From: Oceanobacillus neutriphilus | GTDB lineage: Bacteria > Bacillota > Bacilli > Bacillales > Amphibacillaceae | Assembly: GCF_014645515.1 (NCBI RefSeq) | Contig: NZ_BMLW01000002.1 | Location: 62,001-126,000, forward strand | Reading direction: 5' to 3' | DNA length: 64,000 nucleotides | Shown: one piece after another, positions 54,763 through 64,000 of the stretch | Position numbering within the stretch: position 1 is the stretch's first letter | Layout of the letters: every line of letters starts with the position of its first letter | The notes under the pieces: model-generated | Told to the model about the DNA's origin: nothing | The model's input: the letters and a program-made list of their open reading frames with translations, nothing else | The model's database searches: none | Program-made: the position numbers and the translations under genes

Positions 54763-56370
54763 CTATCTTTGATAGACAATTTCACCACCGACAATAGTCA
54801 TCTCCACCAAGTCATCTGATAACTGAACAGATGTATCAAGCGGATTTTGATTTAATACTGCAAAATCTGCAAATTTACCTTCATCAATGCTGCCTTCATC
54901 CTGATCTGTACCATTTAATTTCGCAGCATCTACAGTCATCTTTCTATAAGCTTCGATTCGTGTCAGCTTTTGGTGCTCACCAAGTATTTCTCCCTGCCTT
55001 GTCTTACGTTCCACGGCAATCCGGATAGAATCAAGCGGCGAGATATCTGTAACAGGACAATCAGAATGGATAGTGAATGTCATCCCTGTATCTTCAGCCC
55101 ACCGGACAGGGTCCAGATTTTGTACTCTGTCTGGTCCTAAAAAGTATTTGTTATGGATATCTCCAAAGTAGTAAATATGATTTGTAAAGAATGATCCGCC
55201 AATATGATGCTTCGTCATTTCTTCAATATCTTCCTTATTCACTGTTTGCAGATGCTCGATTCTATTCATTATATCCGTTGTTTTGGTCTGAGCTGTTACT
55301 TTATAAGCCTCTATCACCGTCCGTGCAGCCTTGTCTCCATTTGCGTGAGTAATCAATGGATAGCCAAGCTGCTGGAAATGGTTGAAAAGTTCTTCCAGCT
55401 CTTCTTTTTCAATTTGTAAATCATCCGATGGCTCCCCGTCAAAGTAATCTCCACGGATAGCTGCTGTATGCAGCTGAATAGAGCCATCACTGAAAAATTT
55501 AGCACCGGCCAAGGTACTGTACCCGTTACTGAGTGATTCAAATTTCTCTTTCAGCTCATCTGCATTCATATATTGAAGCTTCGGTTCATTGAGAAGCAGC
55601 TGATACGTAATTGCCCATCTTGTCCGGATACGTTGAGGTGTCTCCAAAAATTTCAGTACTGCTTCATAATCATCCATCCCGGAGAAAATACCGACTCCCA
55701 TCTCTGTTGTATTGGTTATTCCTCTCGCCTGATACCCCTTAACTCCTGCTTCGATATCTGCTGCCAGCACATCTGCTTCCACTTTTGGAAGTACTGCTTT
55801 AACTTTATCCAGCGCCGGAAATTCAAACAATACTCCGTTAACCAGACCATTTTCATCACGTTCATATCGTCCGCCCTTGGGATCCGGATCATTTAAACCG
55901 ACTCCCATTATTTCCAGTGCTTTTGTATTTACTGCACCCATATGTGCCGAACTCTGCTGAATATAAATAGGAATTTCTTTTGAAATTTGATCTAAGTCAA
56001 AGCGGTTTGGATGACGCCCTTCAGCAAGTTCAAACTCATTATAGCCATAACCCCGCAGCCATCCATCGACGGTGACATTTTCCTGCTGTTCTTTAAATTT
56101 CTCAATAATATCGCTGATACTCTTCACATTTTCAGGAGAGCAGTTCAGCTGCTTGCGAAAACTGCTGTACATCACCAAATGGCTGTGCGTATCAATAAAA
56201 CCCGGCGAAAGCCATTTACCTTTTAAATCCAGTGCGCTATCATCCTCTATGATTTTGTTCTGCTCTGTTATCTTTTCAATCCGGCCCTCTGAAAGCTCGA
56301 CAGTAGCCAGATACACTTTGTCCTTCAATAAATCCAGTACATTTGCATTGATTATTTTATTTACAATCAT
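54763..56370 (-). CDS. Amidohydrolase family 3 (YtcJ-like)
   Basis: The 535-residue protein is a metal-dependent amidohydrolase of the YtcJ group: HSH metal motif in FIDTHSHLVMYS (about residues 58-69), later HANGDKAA (about 340) and SDCPVTDISPLDSI (about 435). These enzymes hydrolyse amides such as formamides; the substrate is unknown. It starts directly after the symporter's stop with AAAGGAG in front, so transport and hydrolysis of the same compound are likely. Divergent genes are 58110 and 58886. Confidence 0.85.
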   Translation of the reverse strand: MIVNKIINANVLDLLKDKVYLATVELSEGRIEKITEQNKIIEDDSALDLKGKWLSPGFIDTHSHLVMYSSFRKQLNCSPENVKSISDIIEKFKEQQENVTVDGWLRGYGYNEFELAEGRHPNRFDLDQISKEIPIYIQQSSAHMGAVNTKALEIMGVGLNDPDPKGGRYERDENGLVNGVLFEFPALDKVKAVLPKVEADVLAADIEAGVKGYQARGITNTTEMGVGIFSGMDDYEAVLKFLETPQRIRTRWAITYQLLLNEPKLQYMNADELKEKFESLSNGYSTLAGAKFFSDGSIQLHTAAIRGDYFDGEPSDDLQIEKEELEELFNHFQQLGYPLITHANGDKAARTVIEAYKVTAQTKTTDIMNRIEHLQTVNKEDIEEMTKHHIGGSFFTNHIYYFGDIHNKYFLGPDRVQNLDPVRWAEDTGMTFTIHSDCPVTDISPLDSIRIAVERKTRQGEILGEHQKLTRIEAYRKMTVDAAKLNGTDQDEGSIDEGKFADFAVLNQNPLDTSVQLSDDLVEMTIVGGEIVYQR

Positions 56371-57810
56371 TTATTCCAGCTCCTTTGCAAGTGTTTTTTC
56401 ATCTTCAAGCTTATGGCGCATTGCCGTCTTCACTACTTCAGATTTATCATGAGATGTGAGCAGGCTGGCTATTACCAGCAGGACAAAAGAAAATGTATAT
56501 CCTGCAAGTGCCTGATCAAATGGCATACCTGTATACGGATAAATCAATATAAATATCAATGAACCAATCATACTGATGAACACACCTTTTTTCGTCACGC
56601 GCTTCCAGAACATAATTGCTAAGAATGGAAAGACGAGGATGACACCATTCACCATTAAAGCCCAGCGGTAAGCATCGTTGATATTCGTTATAAATACTGC
56701 TGCACCTGTGCCTAAAATAGTTACAATTGCCACGGATATCCGCGAAACAAGCAGCAATTTCGCATTCGTCGCTTTTGGATTTATCAGCCTTTGATAGAAA
56801 TCACGGGTTAGGTTGCTTGCTCCCTGCAGATTAAATGAAGTCGCACCAGTCATCAATGCTGCAAGCAGCGCAACAAAAATAATTCCAGCTACAGGTGCAG
56901 GAAGAAGCTCGTTCGTTACATAAGAAAACACCAAATCCTGCTCCATATTCAAATCTACAAATTGTCTTGCAGAAACTCCGATTAAAAATGGAAAAAATGA
57001 AATCGCAGCAACAATTAAATGGCCAGTAATTCCTGCAGTCAATGCGGTTCTTTCATCCTTGGCTGCAAAAATACGCTGCCATGTCGACTGCCAGACAAGA
57101 TAGAATGGTCCGACTGATAATGCATACAGCAGAGTGTCAGATAAACCATCAGGACTGATCGGGCTTAAATATTCAAAAGAAGTGTTGCTGAATAAATATC
57201 CTAATCCACCTACGTGAGTAACAATCGTGACAGCCAACACGATCAAACCTAAAATAATAATCAAGGCTTGAACTGCATCTGTAATAATAGTGGCAGGCAG
57301 TCCCCCCGGAATGGAAAATAGAAGAATTAAAATCGTACTTACAATTAAGCCTGTGTTTAATTCCCAGCCAAGCGTGATATTAAAAACAGTTGACATCCCT
57401 ACCAGTTGAAGTCCTAATGTAGGAACAGAATATACGATAGCAGAGGTAATAGACGGAACAATTCCGGAGCGTCCGCCAAACCTGGCTGTAAATAAGTCTG
57501 CCAGAGTAAACAGCTTTTGGCGTCTTAACGGTTTTGCAAACAGGAAAACCAGTATTAAGCTGAACGCATAAGCCACGAGCGCAAATTTAAAATATCCCGA
57601 AAAGCCGACAGTAAATCCTAGTCCTACCCAGCCTATAAATACTGCTGCCCCTGCGTTCGTGCTAATAATGGTCCCGGTAATTTTCCAAAACCCGGTGCTC
57701 CATGAGCCAATCATGTAATCTTCATACGTCTTAATCTTGTAGTAGTAATACCATGCAACCGCTATCATGATTCCGAAATATAGTGTGAAATATGTAATAT
57801 ACCAATACAT
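56371..57810 (-). CDS. Sodium:solute symporter (SSS family)
   Basis: This 479-residue membrane protein has about thirteen segments and SSS family motifs (GSWSTGFWKITGTIISTNAGAAVFIGWVGLGFTVGFSGYF; later LVALLAALMTGATSFNLQGASNLTRDFYQ). It imports an organic solute with sodium. It is cotranscribed with the amidohydrolase and probably brings in that enzyme's substrate. GGGGGAGG precedes the ATG. The divergent gap to 58110 is about 300 bases and holds no extra gene. Confidence 0.9.
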   Translation of the reverse strand: MYWYITYFTLYFGIMIAVAWYYYYKIKTYEDYMIGSWSTGFWKITGTIISTNAGAAVFIGWVGLGFTVGFSGYFKFALVAYAFSLILVFLFAKPLRRQKLFTLADLFTARFGGRSGIVPSITSAIVYSVPTLGLQLVGMSTVFNITLGWELNTGLIVSTILILLFSIPGGLPATIITDAVQALIIILGLIVLAVTIVTHVGGLGYLFSNTSFEYLSPISPDGLSDTLLYALSVGPFYLVWQSTWQRIFAAKDERTALTAGITGHLIVAAISFFPFLIGVSARQFVDLNMEQDLVFSYVTNELLPAPVAGIIFVALLAALMTGATSFNLQGASNLTRDFYQRLINPKATNAKLLLVSRISVAIVTILGTGAAVFITNINDAYRWALMVNGVILVFPFLAIMFWKRVTKKGVFISMIGSLIFILIYPYTGMPFDQALAGYTFSFVLLVIASLLTSHDKSEVVKTAMRHKLEDEKTLAKELE

Positions 57811-58109
57811 TTTTTGCCTCCCCCATTTTTAAAATAAGTTCATTATATCCTATCATGTTTCATTTTTAAATTATTCTCTATTTTTTCTGAAAACATTAGT
57901 CCGATAGAAACCCCTATCAATGCTGCACAATATGTAATCTAGTAATTTTAATGCCTTATTTTACAATAAAATCCATCACTATTTCAGAGATAAAAATATA
58001 TCAGATAAACATTTGCAAAACTTCTTGTATTTTTTATTCAGAGTAATATAATTTATTTCATATGTAAAAATTAATAACATCATCCGCTTCTTAAGGAGAG
58101 AGAATAAAC

Positions 58110-58847
58110 ATGGACAATATTCATTTAAATGAAGTCAATGCAGCTGATTTAGGCGAGGTTACGCTTTTAGTAGGCGATCCGGCAAGAGTGGAATTAATCT
58201 CCAGTGATTGGGAGCAGACTAAATTAATTTCAAAAAATCGTGAATTTATTTTAGTCAGCGGTATTTGGAAAGGTAAAAGAGTTTCCATATGCTCCACAGG
58301 AATTGGAATTGGTTCAACAGAAATTGCAATTATGGAGTTAATCCGCAGCGGCGCAAAAAAATTTGTGCGCTTAGGAGGATGCGGCGCATGGAATGACATG
58401 CTGTCCCCTGGAGATTTACTCCTGAATCATGCAATGGTCAGAGATCCCGGCATGCTCCATCAATATGTCAGCGATGTCTATCCTGCTGCAGCAGATCCAG
58501 CTTTATTAGCGTCCATTCAATCACAGGCAGAACGAAATGGATTAAATGTACATACGGGCGTTGGATTGACTACCCAAAGTTATTATCTCGGCCAATCACG
58601 TGAACACGGGATTAAAAATGGGCCACAGCCTGATCAAAGCTTTATGAACTACTGGAAGGAAAGACATATTCTCAATTGTGAAATGGAATCAGCTGTACTA
58701 TTCATCTTAGCATCACTTTATCAAATACCAGCTGCAAATTGTCTTGTTGTTCATGTCAGCCGTATGAATGACTCGTGGGTTCCTGATGAAGATTACAAAG
58801 AGCTGCATAAGGAAGCCGCAAAAATCGTTTTAGATGCTTGTATCTGA
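58110..58847 (+). CDS. Nucleoside phosphorylase (uridine phosphorylase/PNP type)
   Basis: This 245-residue enzyme of the PNP_UDP_1 family has the phosphate-binding GDPARVE (about 23-29), STGIGIGSTEIAIMELIRSGAKKFVRLGGCGA (about 62-93) and the ribose/base region NCEMESAVLFILASL (about 190). It should cleave nucleosides with phosphate to give a base and pentose-1-phosphate; whether it prefers uridine or purine nucleosides is not certain. AAGGAGAG precedes the ATG. It is followed by an MFS carrier at 38 bases. Confidence 0.88.
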   Translation: MDNIHLNEVNAADLGEVTLLVGDPARVELISSDWEQTKLISKNREFILVSGIWKGKRVSICSTGIGIGSTEIAIMELIRSGAKKFVRLGGCGAWNDMLSPGDLLLNHAMVRDPGMLHQYVSDVYPAAADPALLASIQSQAERNGLNVHTGVGLTTQSYYLGQSREHGIKNGPQPDQSFMNYWKERHILNCEMESAVLFILASLYQIPAANCLVVHVSRMNDSWVPDEDYKELHKEAAKIVLDACI

Positions 58848-58885
58848 TGAAGCAGACTTTACTAGAAAAGGCGTGATAAAACACC

Positions 58886-60133
58886 ATGGAAAATACAACA
58901 GAAAGCAATAAATATAAAAAGAAAATTTTAGCATCATCCATGCTTGGATTAGGTTTGGAAAGTATGGATATTATGTTCCTCTCATTTGTTTTAAGCTCCA
59001 TCATTGCAGAATTCGGTATTTCTTCTGCAGCGGGCGGCTCCATTGTTTCTATTACGAACTTTGGAATGCTGGTCGGAGGCGTCGTATTCGGCGTCCTTGC
59101 CGATAAATATGGAAGAATCAGGATATTTACTTATACGATTTTTCTTTTCTCTGCGGCCACTGCTTTAATGGCCTTCGCAGATAATATTTACTTCATTTAT
59201 ATTTTAAGATTCTTAGCCGGAGTCGGCGGCGGTGGAGAATTTGGAATAGGTATGGCGCTGGTTGCAGAAGTATTTTCAAAGCAGAAGCGTGGCAGAATGA
59301 CTTCGTGGGTAACCATTGGCGGACAGCTCGGTGCGATAGTCGCTGCTCTTTTAGCTGCTCTTATTATTCCATTGTTTGGTTGGAGAGCATTATTTATTAC
59401 AGGTATCATTCCTGTACTTCTCATCTTTTACGTCAGAAGAAATTTAGGCGAAACCGAAGAATGGAAAAAAGCACAAACAGAAATCAAAAAAGGAAAAAAG
59501 AAAGACAGCTCCTTATCCAAGCTGTTCAATACACCTAAACGGGCTTATACTACGATTGCATTGACCATTATGTCCACTGTACAGGTAGCCGGATATTTCG
59601 GACTAATGAACTGGCTGCCATCTATTTTACAGGAACAGCTCGGATTAAGTGTTTCCGGGTCTTCCCTCTGGATGATCAGCACCATTATCGGAATGTGTCT
59701 GGGAATGCTTTTGTTTGGGCAGATATTAGACCGGTTCGGGGCAAAGACATCTTATGGTATTTTCCTTATTGCATCAGCCGCTTCTGTCTTTTTATATGTC
59801 TTTGCGCAGAGCGCTGTTACCATATTGATTGGCGGAGTAATTGTAGGCTTTTTCGCAAACGGAATGAATGCAGGCTACGGTGCTCTGATCAGCAGCTTTT
59901 ATCCGACAGAAGTCCGTAGTACTGCAAATAATACTATTTTTAATACTGGACGGGCAATTGGCGGTTTATCCCCTATTGCAATTGGATTCTTCCTGGATAA
60001 TTACAGTATAACAGCAGCAATGGCGTTCTTATCCACTTTGTATATGATTTCCCTGATAATTATTTTGACACTTCGAAATAATCCTCTGAAAGGGATGAAA
60101 CACAGAGAAAAGAATGCATCAATAAAATCTTAA
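58886..60133 (+). CDS. MFS transporter (metabolite:H+ symporter type)
   Basis: This is a twelve-segment carrier of 415 residues. The motif-A loop is VLADKYGRIR, and FLAGVGGGGEFGIGMALVAE matches sugar/metabolite symporters of the AAHS/SP kind. The second half has GQILDRFGAKT and SSFYPTEVRSTANN. It is on the same transcript as the nucleoside phosphorylase and may import that enzyme's substrate. The identity of the substrate is unknown. Confidence 0.85.
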   Translation: MENTTESNKYKKKILASSMLGLGLESMDIMFLSFVLSSIIAEFGISSAAGGSIVSITNFGMLVGGVVFGVLADKYGRIRIFTYTIFLFSAATALMAFADNIYFIYILRFLAGVGGGGEFGIGMALVAEVFSKQKRGRMTSWVTIGGQLGAIVAALLAALIIPLFGWRALFITGIIPVLLIFYVRRNLGETEEWKKAQTEIKKGKKKDSSLSKLFNTPKRAYTTIALTIMSTVQVAGYFGLMNWLPSILQEQLGLSVSGSSLWMISTIIGMCLGMLLFGQILDRFGAKTSYGIFLIASAASVFLYVFAQSAVTILIGGVIVGFFANGMNAGYGALISSFYPTEVRSTANNTIFNTGRAIGGLSPIAIGFFLDNYSITAAMAFLSTLYMISLIIILTLRNNPLKGMKHREKNASIKS

Positions 60134-60135
60134 TA

Positions 60136-60195
60136 AGCAGCAGGATCCTGATTCCATTCCTTCATAAATAGGAAATGAAATCAGGATCTTCTGCT
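60136..60195. terminator. Hairpin between the MFS and YoaK-like genes
   Basis: AGCAG-caGGATCCTGATT pairs with AATCAGGATCtt-CTGCT around a long loop between the convergent genes. The T-run is weak on both sides. Confidence 0.5.
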
Positions 60196-60235
60196 TTCTG
60201 CCCCTTCCTTCATTGAAAAGTTATCGTTTCTCCTA

Positions 60236-60901
60236 TTAATTCTCTCGTTTAAACAGCAGCCAAAGATAAAAACAGCCTGTAATAGCAAAAGCAAGCCACA
60301 AATTTATATGATCACCAAAAAGTAAAACAACTGCACCTGTTCCAACTCCCAGCATAAATACAGTAATTCCAATTAATAGAGTAAAAAAAGTATGTAAGGC
60401 TTCTTTATTTTTATTAAAGACAGCTAAATAAAGATTATTCATGAGATTTTTTGTATTACCAGTCATGATACCATTATTTATACTGGTTGATTTGATTTTA
60501 CGGAATACTGTCAGCTCATATCCTGCCAGTGATCCTAATAGAAATCCGATAACAGAAGGCCCGATATTTTGTTGAATGACGGCGAGAATAAGCAGAAAAA
60601 CCATCTGAAAAAGAAGATATAACCGATATTTTTTCCATCCGTATGTTTTAAAACGTTCCATAACTCCCTGTGCTATAAATGCTCCAAGAGCAAAGCCGAT
60701 AAACGAAGATATATGGACCAAAGCCTCTGAAAAGTTTCCTTCAAACAGCTTGGCAGCTAAAACGACCATATTTCCAGTTTGTGCGCTGGCAAACAATCCA
60801 TCCTGAGTCAGAAATGTATATGCATCAATGAATCCCATTAGAAAAGTGGAGAAAACAGTTAATATAGTTAGAATTTTATTTTGATTGATTTCATGCTGCA
60901 C
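60236..60901 (-). CDS. YoaK family membrane protein (DUF1275)
   Basis: The 221-residue protein has six membrane segments and the DUF1275 pattern (LMGFIDAYTFLTQDGLFASAQTGNMVVLAAKL near the front; TGNTKNLMNNLYLAV in the middle). The family is wide-spread and has no known function. It starts with GTG after GAGGGGG. It is a single gene. Confidence 0.85.
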   Translation of the reverse strand: MQHEINQNKILTILTVFSTFLMGFIDAYTFLTQDGLFASAQTGNMVVLAAKLFEGNFSEALVHISSFIGFALGAFIAQGVMERFKTYGWKKYRLYLLFQMVFLLILAVIQQNIGPSVIGFLLGSLAGYELTVFRKIKSTSINNGIMTGNTKNLMNNLYLAVFNKNKEALHTFFTLLIGITVFMLGVGTGAVVLLFGDHINLWLAFAITGCFYLWLLFKREN

Positions 60902-61260
60902 CTTTTATCACCCCCTCTTAGGTTATGGAACGGGTAGAATAATAGCTTTTCATTTTTTATATTCTCTGCAATTAATAAAAAGGAAAATTTCCTCCCGAAT
61001 AATTTATACTATATTCTTCTAAATAGGAAATATACTTAGTTTAAGACTTCTTATTTCAGTTGTCCAACAAAGAAATAAAGAAAAAAAAGACTATTGCTGT
61101 TTTCTCACTTATTTTGGCAATCTTTAATTTATTTTCTGAGGGTGGTTTTTATTTGGATTATTTCAATATTCTTCGAGCTGTTCCAGGATACTTTTCCCCA
61201 AAAGAAATTGCTTTTCCAAAGAAAAGGTTCATTCTTTTTTCCTGAAAAAGCAATTATCTA
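60902..61260. other. Gap with a weak short frame and a terminator
   Basis: A 61-residue frame (61060-61245, plus strand, TTG start) encodes a lysine-rich start and one hydrophobic stretch. It has no ribosome binding site and is probably not a gene, or is a remnant. AATTGCTTTT...AAAAGCAATT (about 61207-61254) forms a folded terminator for the hydrolase gene on the minus strand. Confidence 0.45.
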
Positions 61261-62118
61261 TTAATATTCTTTACGGTTCACATATTGTCCATAATCCGGC
61301 ACAGCTGTCTGATCGAAAGTATTCACTAATTTCTCCAGACCTGCAGACATTTCTTCCTTATGCACCGGTTCTCCATGACCGGTTACTGCAATTGCAGGGT
61401 TTAAAGCTTTCAATATTTGAACAGATTTCTTTGCTGCTTCCCAATCTGTTGTAAAATATCTTGGCGGTCCATGTACTTCTCTATCCTGAATCATCACTTT
61501 ATATAAGGAATCCTGTTTTACTGTAACAAATGCATCTCCAGCAATCAGGAAATGATCTTCGTCTCTATATAATGAAATATGACCCGGAGAATGTCCTGGT
61601 GTATGTATCCATCTCCAGTCGGGCATCCCCGGTATACTTCCGTCAGCCGGAAGCTCCAATATGCTGCTTCCCAAGTTAATTGGATCGTTAGGAAATATTG
61701 CAGAAGCTTTTGCAACCAATCCTCCTTCTACACCTGAATCAGGTTCAGGATAGCTCTTTTTTCCTGTCAGGAAAGGAAGTTCTAATCTATGAGCATAAAC
61801 AGGTACCTCCCAATGCTTTACTAAATCAACAACTGCCCCCACATGATCAAAATGGCCATGTGTTAAAATAATTGCTTTTGGAAAATTGCCTTTACCAAAA
61901 CGCTCTTCAGCTACAGCTATAATTTCATCTGATGATTTAGGCATTCCTGTATCTACTAATACAAAATCCTGCGCTTCCGGATTTCCTACAAAACAAATAT
62001 TAACAATCTGGATCGTGTAACAATATATATTTGGCAATATTTCTAATCCTGCGCCGCTATTTACTGAAGTCGCCGGGATATATTTGTAATCATCTCCATA
62101 AGAAATATCTTTGTCCAT
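61261..62118 (-). CDS. Metallo-beta-lactamase-fold hydrolase
   Basis: This hydrolase of about 285 residues has the metal-binding signature THGHFDHVG (about residues 85-93), the later HTPGHSPGH and GDAF ligands, and VTGHGEP near the end. The closest known groups are glyoxalase-II-like and lactonase-like proteins. It has no signal peptide, so it is cytoplasmic. ATG 62118 follows AGGAGGAGA; a longer frame from 62148 includes that site. Confidence 0.9.
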   Translation of the reverse strand: MDKDISYGDDYKYIPATSVNSGAGLEILPNIYCYTIQIVNICFVGNPEAQDFVLVDTGMPKSSDEIIAVAEERFGKGNFPKAIILTHGHFDHVGAVVDLVKHWEVPVYAHRLELPFLTGKKSYPEPDSGVEGGLVAKASAIFPNDPINLGSSILELPADGSIPGMPDWRWIHTPGHSPGHISLYRDEDHFLIAGDAFVTVKQDSLYKVMIQDREVHGPPRYFTTDWEAAKKSVQILKALNPAIAVTGHGEPVHKEEMSAGLEKLVNTFDQTAVPDYGQYVNRKEY

Positions 62119-62366
62119 TTTCTTATCTCCTCCTATATTAGGTAACATTTATTTTATAGATACTTTTCCATTCCATTGGAATTTTTATTCTTTAGGATGG
62201 GATGTTTCTAAAAAAGTCTGGATAAAAAAACTGTATGATACTTCAGGTTAGAACATTTTCGAATTCTCACATGCTTTTTTCCATTTTTTAACTAAAAATT
62301 ATCTAAAATTGAAAATAGAATTTATAATAAAATATGTTATAGTAATACAGAGAAAGGGATGTTTTT

Positions 62367-62747
62367 ATGTCTAAAAGATTTCTGATAATTTTTGTAACTT
62401 TACTGATTGCTATTGTTGCTATTTTATTTGCAGCCCGAAACCAGACTGGCCCCAATACTATTTCATATGCTGACCCAGCAGGCTTATTGATTGCGATAGG
62501 AATGGTAGTTGTGCTATTTCTGCCGCCATTACTTTTATCATTCTTTCCTCATTTTATGGTTAGAACAATTTCTGCTGTCTACCAGGCATTTATTGCGATT
62601 GCTTTTATAGGGCTCATCCCGGCAGCAATCTTTGCATCAGCTGGAATCGCAGTTACGATTGCAGCAATTGCAGGAACACTAACAAGCATTGCAAGTATTT
62701 TTGTAACTTTATTTGCAGGGAAAAGTAAGAATACATACGGTTTCTAA
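62367..62747 (+). CDS. Small membrane protein of unknown function
   Basis: The 126-residue protein is almost all hydrophobic, with four membrane segments (about 5-23, 36-56, 69-91 and 93-115) and a short charged tail KSKNTYGF. I do not recognise a family. AAAGGGATG precedes the ATG. It is divergent from the hydrolase and is followed by the nitronate monooxygenase gene with a separate ribosome binding site. Confidence 0.7.
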   Translation: MSKRFLIIFVTLLIAIVAILFAARNQTGPNTISYADPAGLLIAIGMVVVLFLPPLLLSFFPHFMVRTISAVYQAFIAIAFIGLIPAAIFASAGIAVTIAAIAGTLTSIASIFVTLFAGKSKNTYGF

Positions 62748-62891
62748 AAATGGATTAGATATTTGTCTTATCCATTTTTTTTTATAATAATATTGAAATA
62801 TAGAATAAGTATTCCTTTATTAAGCACAGACTGCCATGATGTAGACAGAACTATTTACAACTTTTTCGTCTCATAAAAAGGAGGAGTCATC

Positions 62892-63956
62892 ATGTGGAAT
62901 CAAAATACATTAACTGAAAAAATCGGCATCTGCTATCCGATTATCCAGGCAGGTATGGCCGGCGGAATAACAACTCCTGAGCTCGTTGCTGCAGTTTCTA
63001 ATGCCGGCGGACTCGGTACACTTGGAGCGGGCTACCTGAGCCCGGAACAAACTCGGGAAAATATCCAAAAGATAAAACAGCTGACTGATAAACCATTTGC
63101 AGTCAATCTGTTTACGCCAGAAATTCCAGAAGTAAAAGATGCAGAAATAGCACAGGCTAATGAATGGCTTCTTCCATTTCGCGAAGAATTGCATATCACT
63201 GAAGCCCCGAAAGTAAAAGAAATACAGACTGCTGCTTTCGAACAGCAAATCCAAATTACTATAGAAGAACACGTTCCTGTATGCAGCTTTACATTCGGGA
63301 TTCCCTCCGAAGATTTTCTTCAGCGCCTGAAGGAAAATCATATTATAGTAATAGGAACGGCTACAACTGTTTCGGAAGCAAAAGCGAATGAAGACAGTGG
63401 AATGGATATGGTCGTTATGCAGGGAAGCGAAGCCGGCGGACACCGCGGAACATTTTTAGGTTCTTTTGAAGATGCAATGATTGGAACAATGGCACTTATT
63501 CCGCAAGCCGCTGATCAGGTAAATATTCCGCTGATTGCTGCCGGTGGAATCTCTGATGGAAGAGGTGTACTGGCATCCTTCATCCTTGGGGCTCAAGGTG
63601 CCCAGATGGGAACCGCCTTTCTTTCCTGCTTGGAAAGCGGTGCAAACACGCAGCATAAGCAGGCTGTTTTGAACATTGAAGAGAATCAATTGGCGATAAC
63701 CTCCGCCTTTAGCGGGAAGCCTGCCCGGGGTATTCGGAATGATTTCATCAAAAAGATGAAAAAACATGAAAAGCATTTACCGCCGTATCCAATTCAGAAC
63801 AGCTTAACCAAGCAGATCCGAAGTGAAGCCGGAAAGCAAAACCGCACGGAATGGATGTCATTATGGTGCGGTCAAAATCCACGATCCTGTAAATCACAGT
63901 CAGCGGATGAACTAATTGCTTCCATTGTTTCACAAATTGAAAATACACAAATGTAA
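62892..63956 (+). CDS. Nitronate monooxygenase (2-nitropropane dioxygenase family)
   Basis: This FMN-dependent TIM-barrel enzyme has 354 residues. The N-terminal IIQAGMAGGITTPELVAAVSNAGGLGTLGAGYLSPEQ region, the QGSEAGGHRGTF loop with the catalytic His (about 181-184), and the FMN phosphate site IAAGGISDGRGV (about 216) are intact. It oxidises toxic alkyl nitronates such as propionate 3-nitronate. AAAGGAGGAG precedes the ATG. The gene is complete; the window ends soon after. Confidence 0.93.
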   Translation: MWNQNTLTEKIGICYPIIQAGMAGGITTPELVAAVSNAGGLGTLGAGYLSPEQTRENIQKIKQLTDKPFAVNLFTPEIPEVKDAEIAQANEWLLPFREELHITEAPKVKEIQTAAFEQQIQITIEEHVPVCSFTFGIPSEDFLQRLKENHIIVIGTATTVSEAKANEDSGMDMVVMQGSEAGGHRGTFLGSFEDAMIGTMALIPQAADQVNIPLIAAGGISDGRGVLASFILGAQGAQMGTAFLSCLESGANTQHKQAVLNIEENQLAITSAFSGKPARGIRNDFIKKMKKHEKHLPPYPIQNSLTKQIRSEAGKQNRTEWMSLWCGQNPRSCKSQSADELIASIVSQIENTQM

Positions 63957-64000
63957 AAGATATTCTATTCAATAAAAAACAGGATGCCGCTTAAAATGAG

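Noticed and set aside
61060-61245. 61-residue frame with a TTG start and a hydrophobic stretch
   Set aside because: There is no ribosome binding site, the sequence is low in complexity, and the end is part of a terminator hairpin. At best it is a remnant.

Overview
The window looks like a chromosomal segment of a low-GC, spore-forming, aerobic Bacillaceae bacterium, most like Oceanobacillus, Virgibacillus or a relative. The signs are AT-rich DNA with strong AGGAGG-type ribosome binding sites, some GTG and TTG starts, a CotF-like spore coat protein, YndM, YitT and YoaK family proteins, CtaB for haem O/A synthesis, a BdbCD pair, an AlaRT-type pair and a poly-gamma-glutamate operon. No rRNA, tRNA, CRISPR array or prophage was seen. 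The genus is an inference; no ribosomal gene is present to settle it.

Layout. 1-7.8 kb: two ABC export modules (ATPase plus FtsX-type permease) read leftward behind a response regulator and a short membrane histidine kinase, resembling a Bce-type envelope stress or peptide-resistance locus. 8-9.4 kb: an MFS efflux pump behind a possible leader-peptide attenuator. 9.4-13.4 kb: an accessory patch with a decayed IS30 element, structured intergenic repeats and two small orphan genes. 13.5-19.5 kb: BioY, a recombinase-like protein that has lost its catalytic residues and is divergent from a SulP transporter with a universal stress protein, an ArsB-type pump, and CtaB. 19.5-20.5 kb: about 1 kb with no gene but several repeats. 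20.5-28.9 kb: a two-component system, a pseudo-ATPase-LytTR fusion with a frameshifted ABC permease, a TetR regulator whose 13-bp palindrome also precedes a truncated ABC gene, and YitT. 29.2-34.7 kb: a complete beta-glucoside PTS operon divergent from a LicR-type activator. 34.8-42.4 kb: an oxidoreductase, a MerR/TipAL regulator, a predicted zinc protease, a CPBP protease, an ASCH-like fragment, a free-standing DnaA domain I protein, a NUDIX hydrolase, a pentapeptide protein and an aldo/keto reductase. 42.5-47.8 kb: AlaR/AlaT, BdbCD, a LysE exporter, YndM and CotF-like proteins. 48.1-52.8 kb: a capBCADE-type poly-gamma-glutamate operon. 53.4-64 kb: an acetyltransferase, TetR with a large inverted-repeat operator, a divergent amidohydrolase/symporter and nucleoside phosphorylase/MFS cluster, YoaK, a metallo-beta-lactamase-fold hydrolase and a nitronate monooxygenase.

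How it works together. Much of the window deals with the cell envelope: two sensor-linked ABC systems, PGA capsule synthesis and anchoring, disulfide-bond formation, and several efflux pumps. The beta-glucoside genes form one self-contained uptake and hydrolysis pathway. Many convergent gene pairs share symmetrical terminator hairpins.

Most worth following up: the free-standing DnaA-N protein, the degenerate ABC-LytTR fusion next to a homopolymer frameshift, the catalytically dead recombinase-like regulator, the attenuator-like leader before the MFS pump, and the GAGGCTGGGAC hairpins in the accessory patch. All calls rest on reading the sequence; no database search was run.
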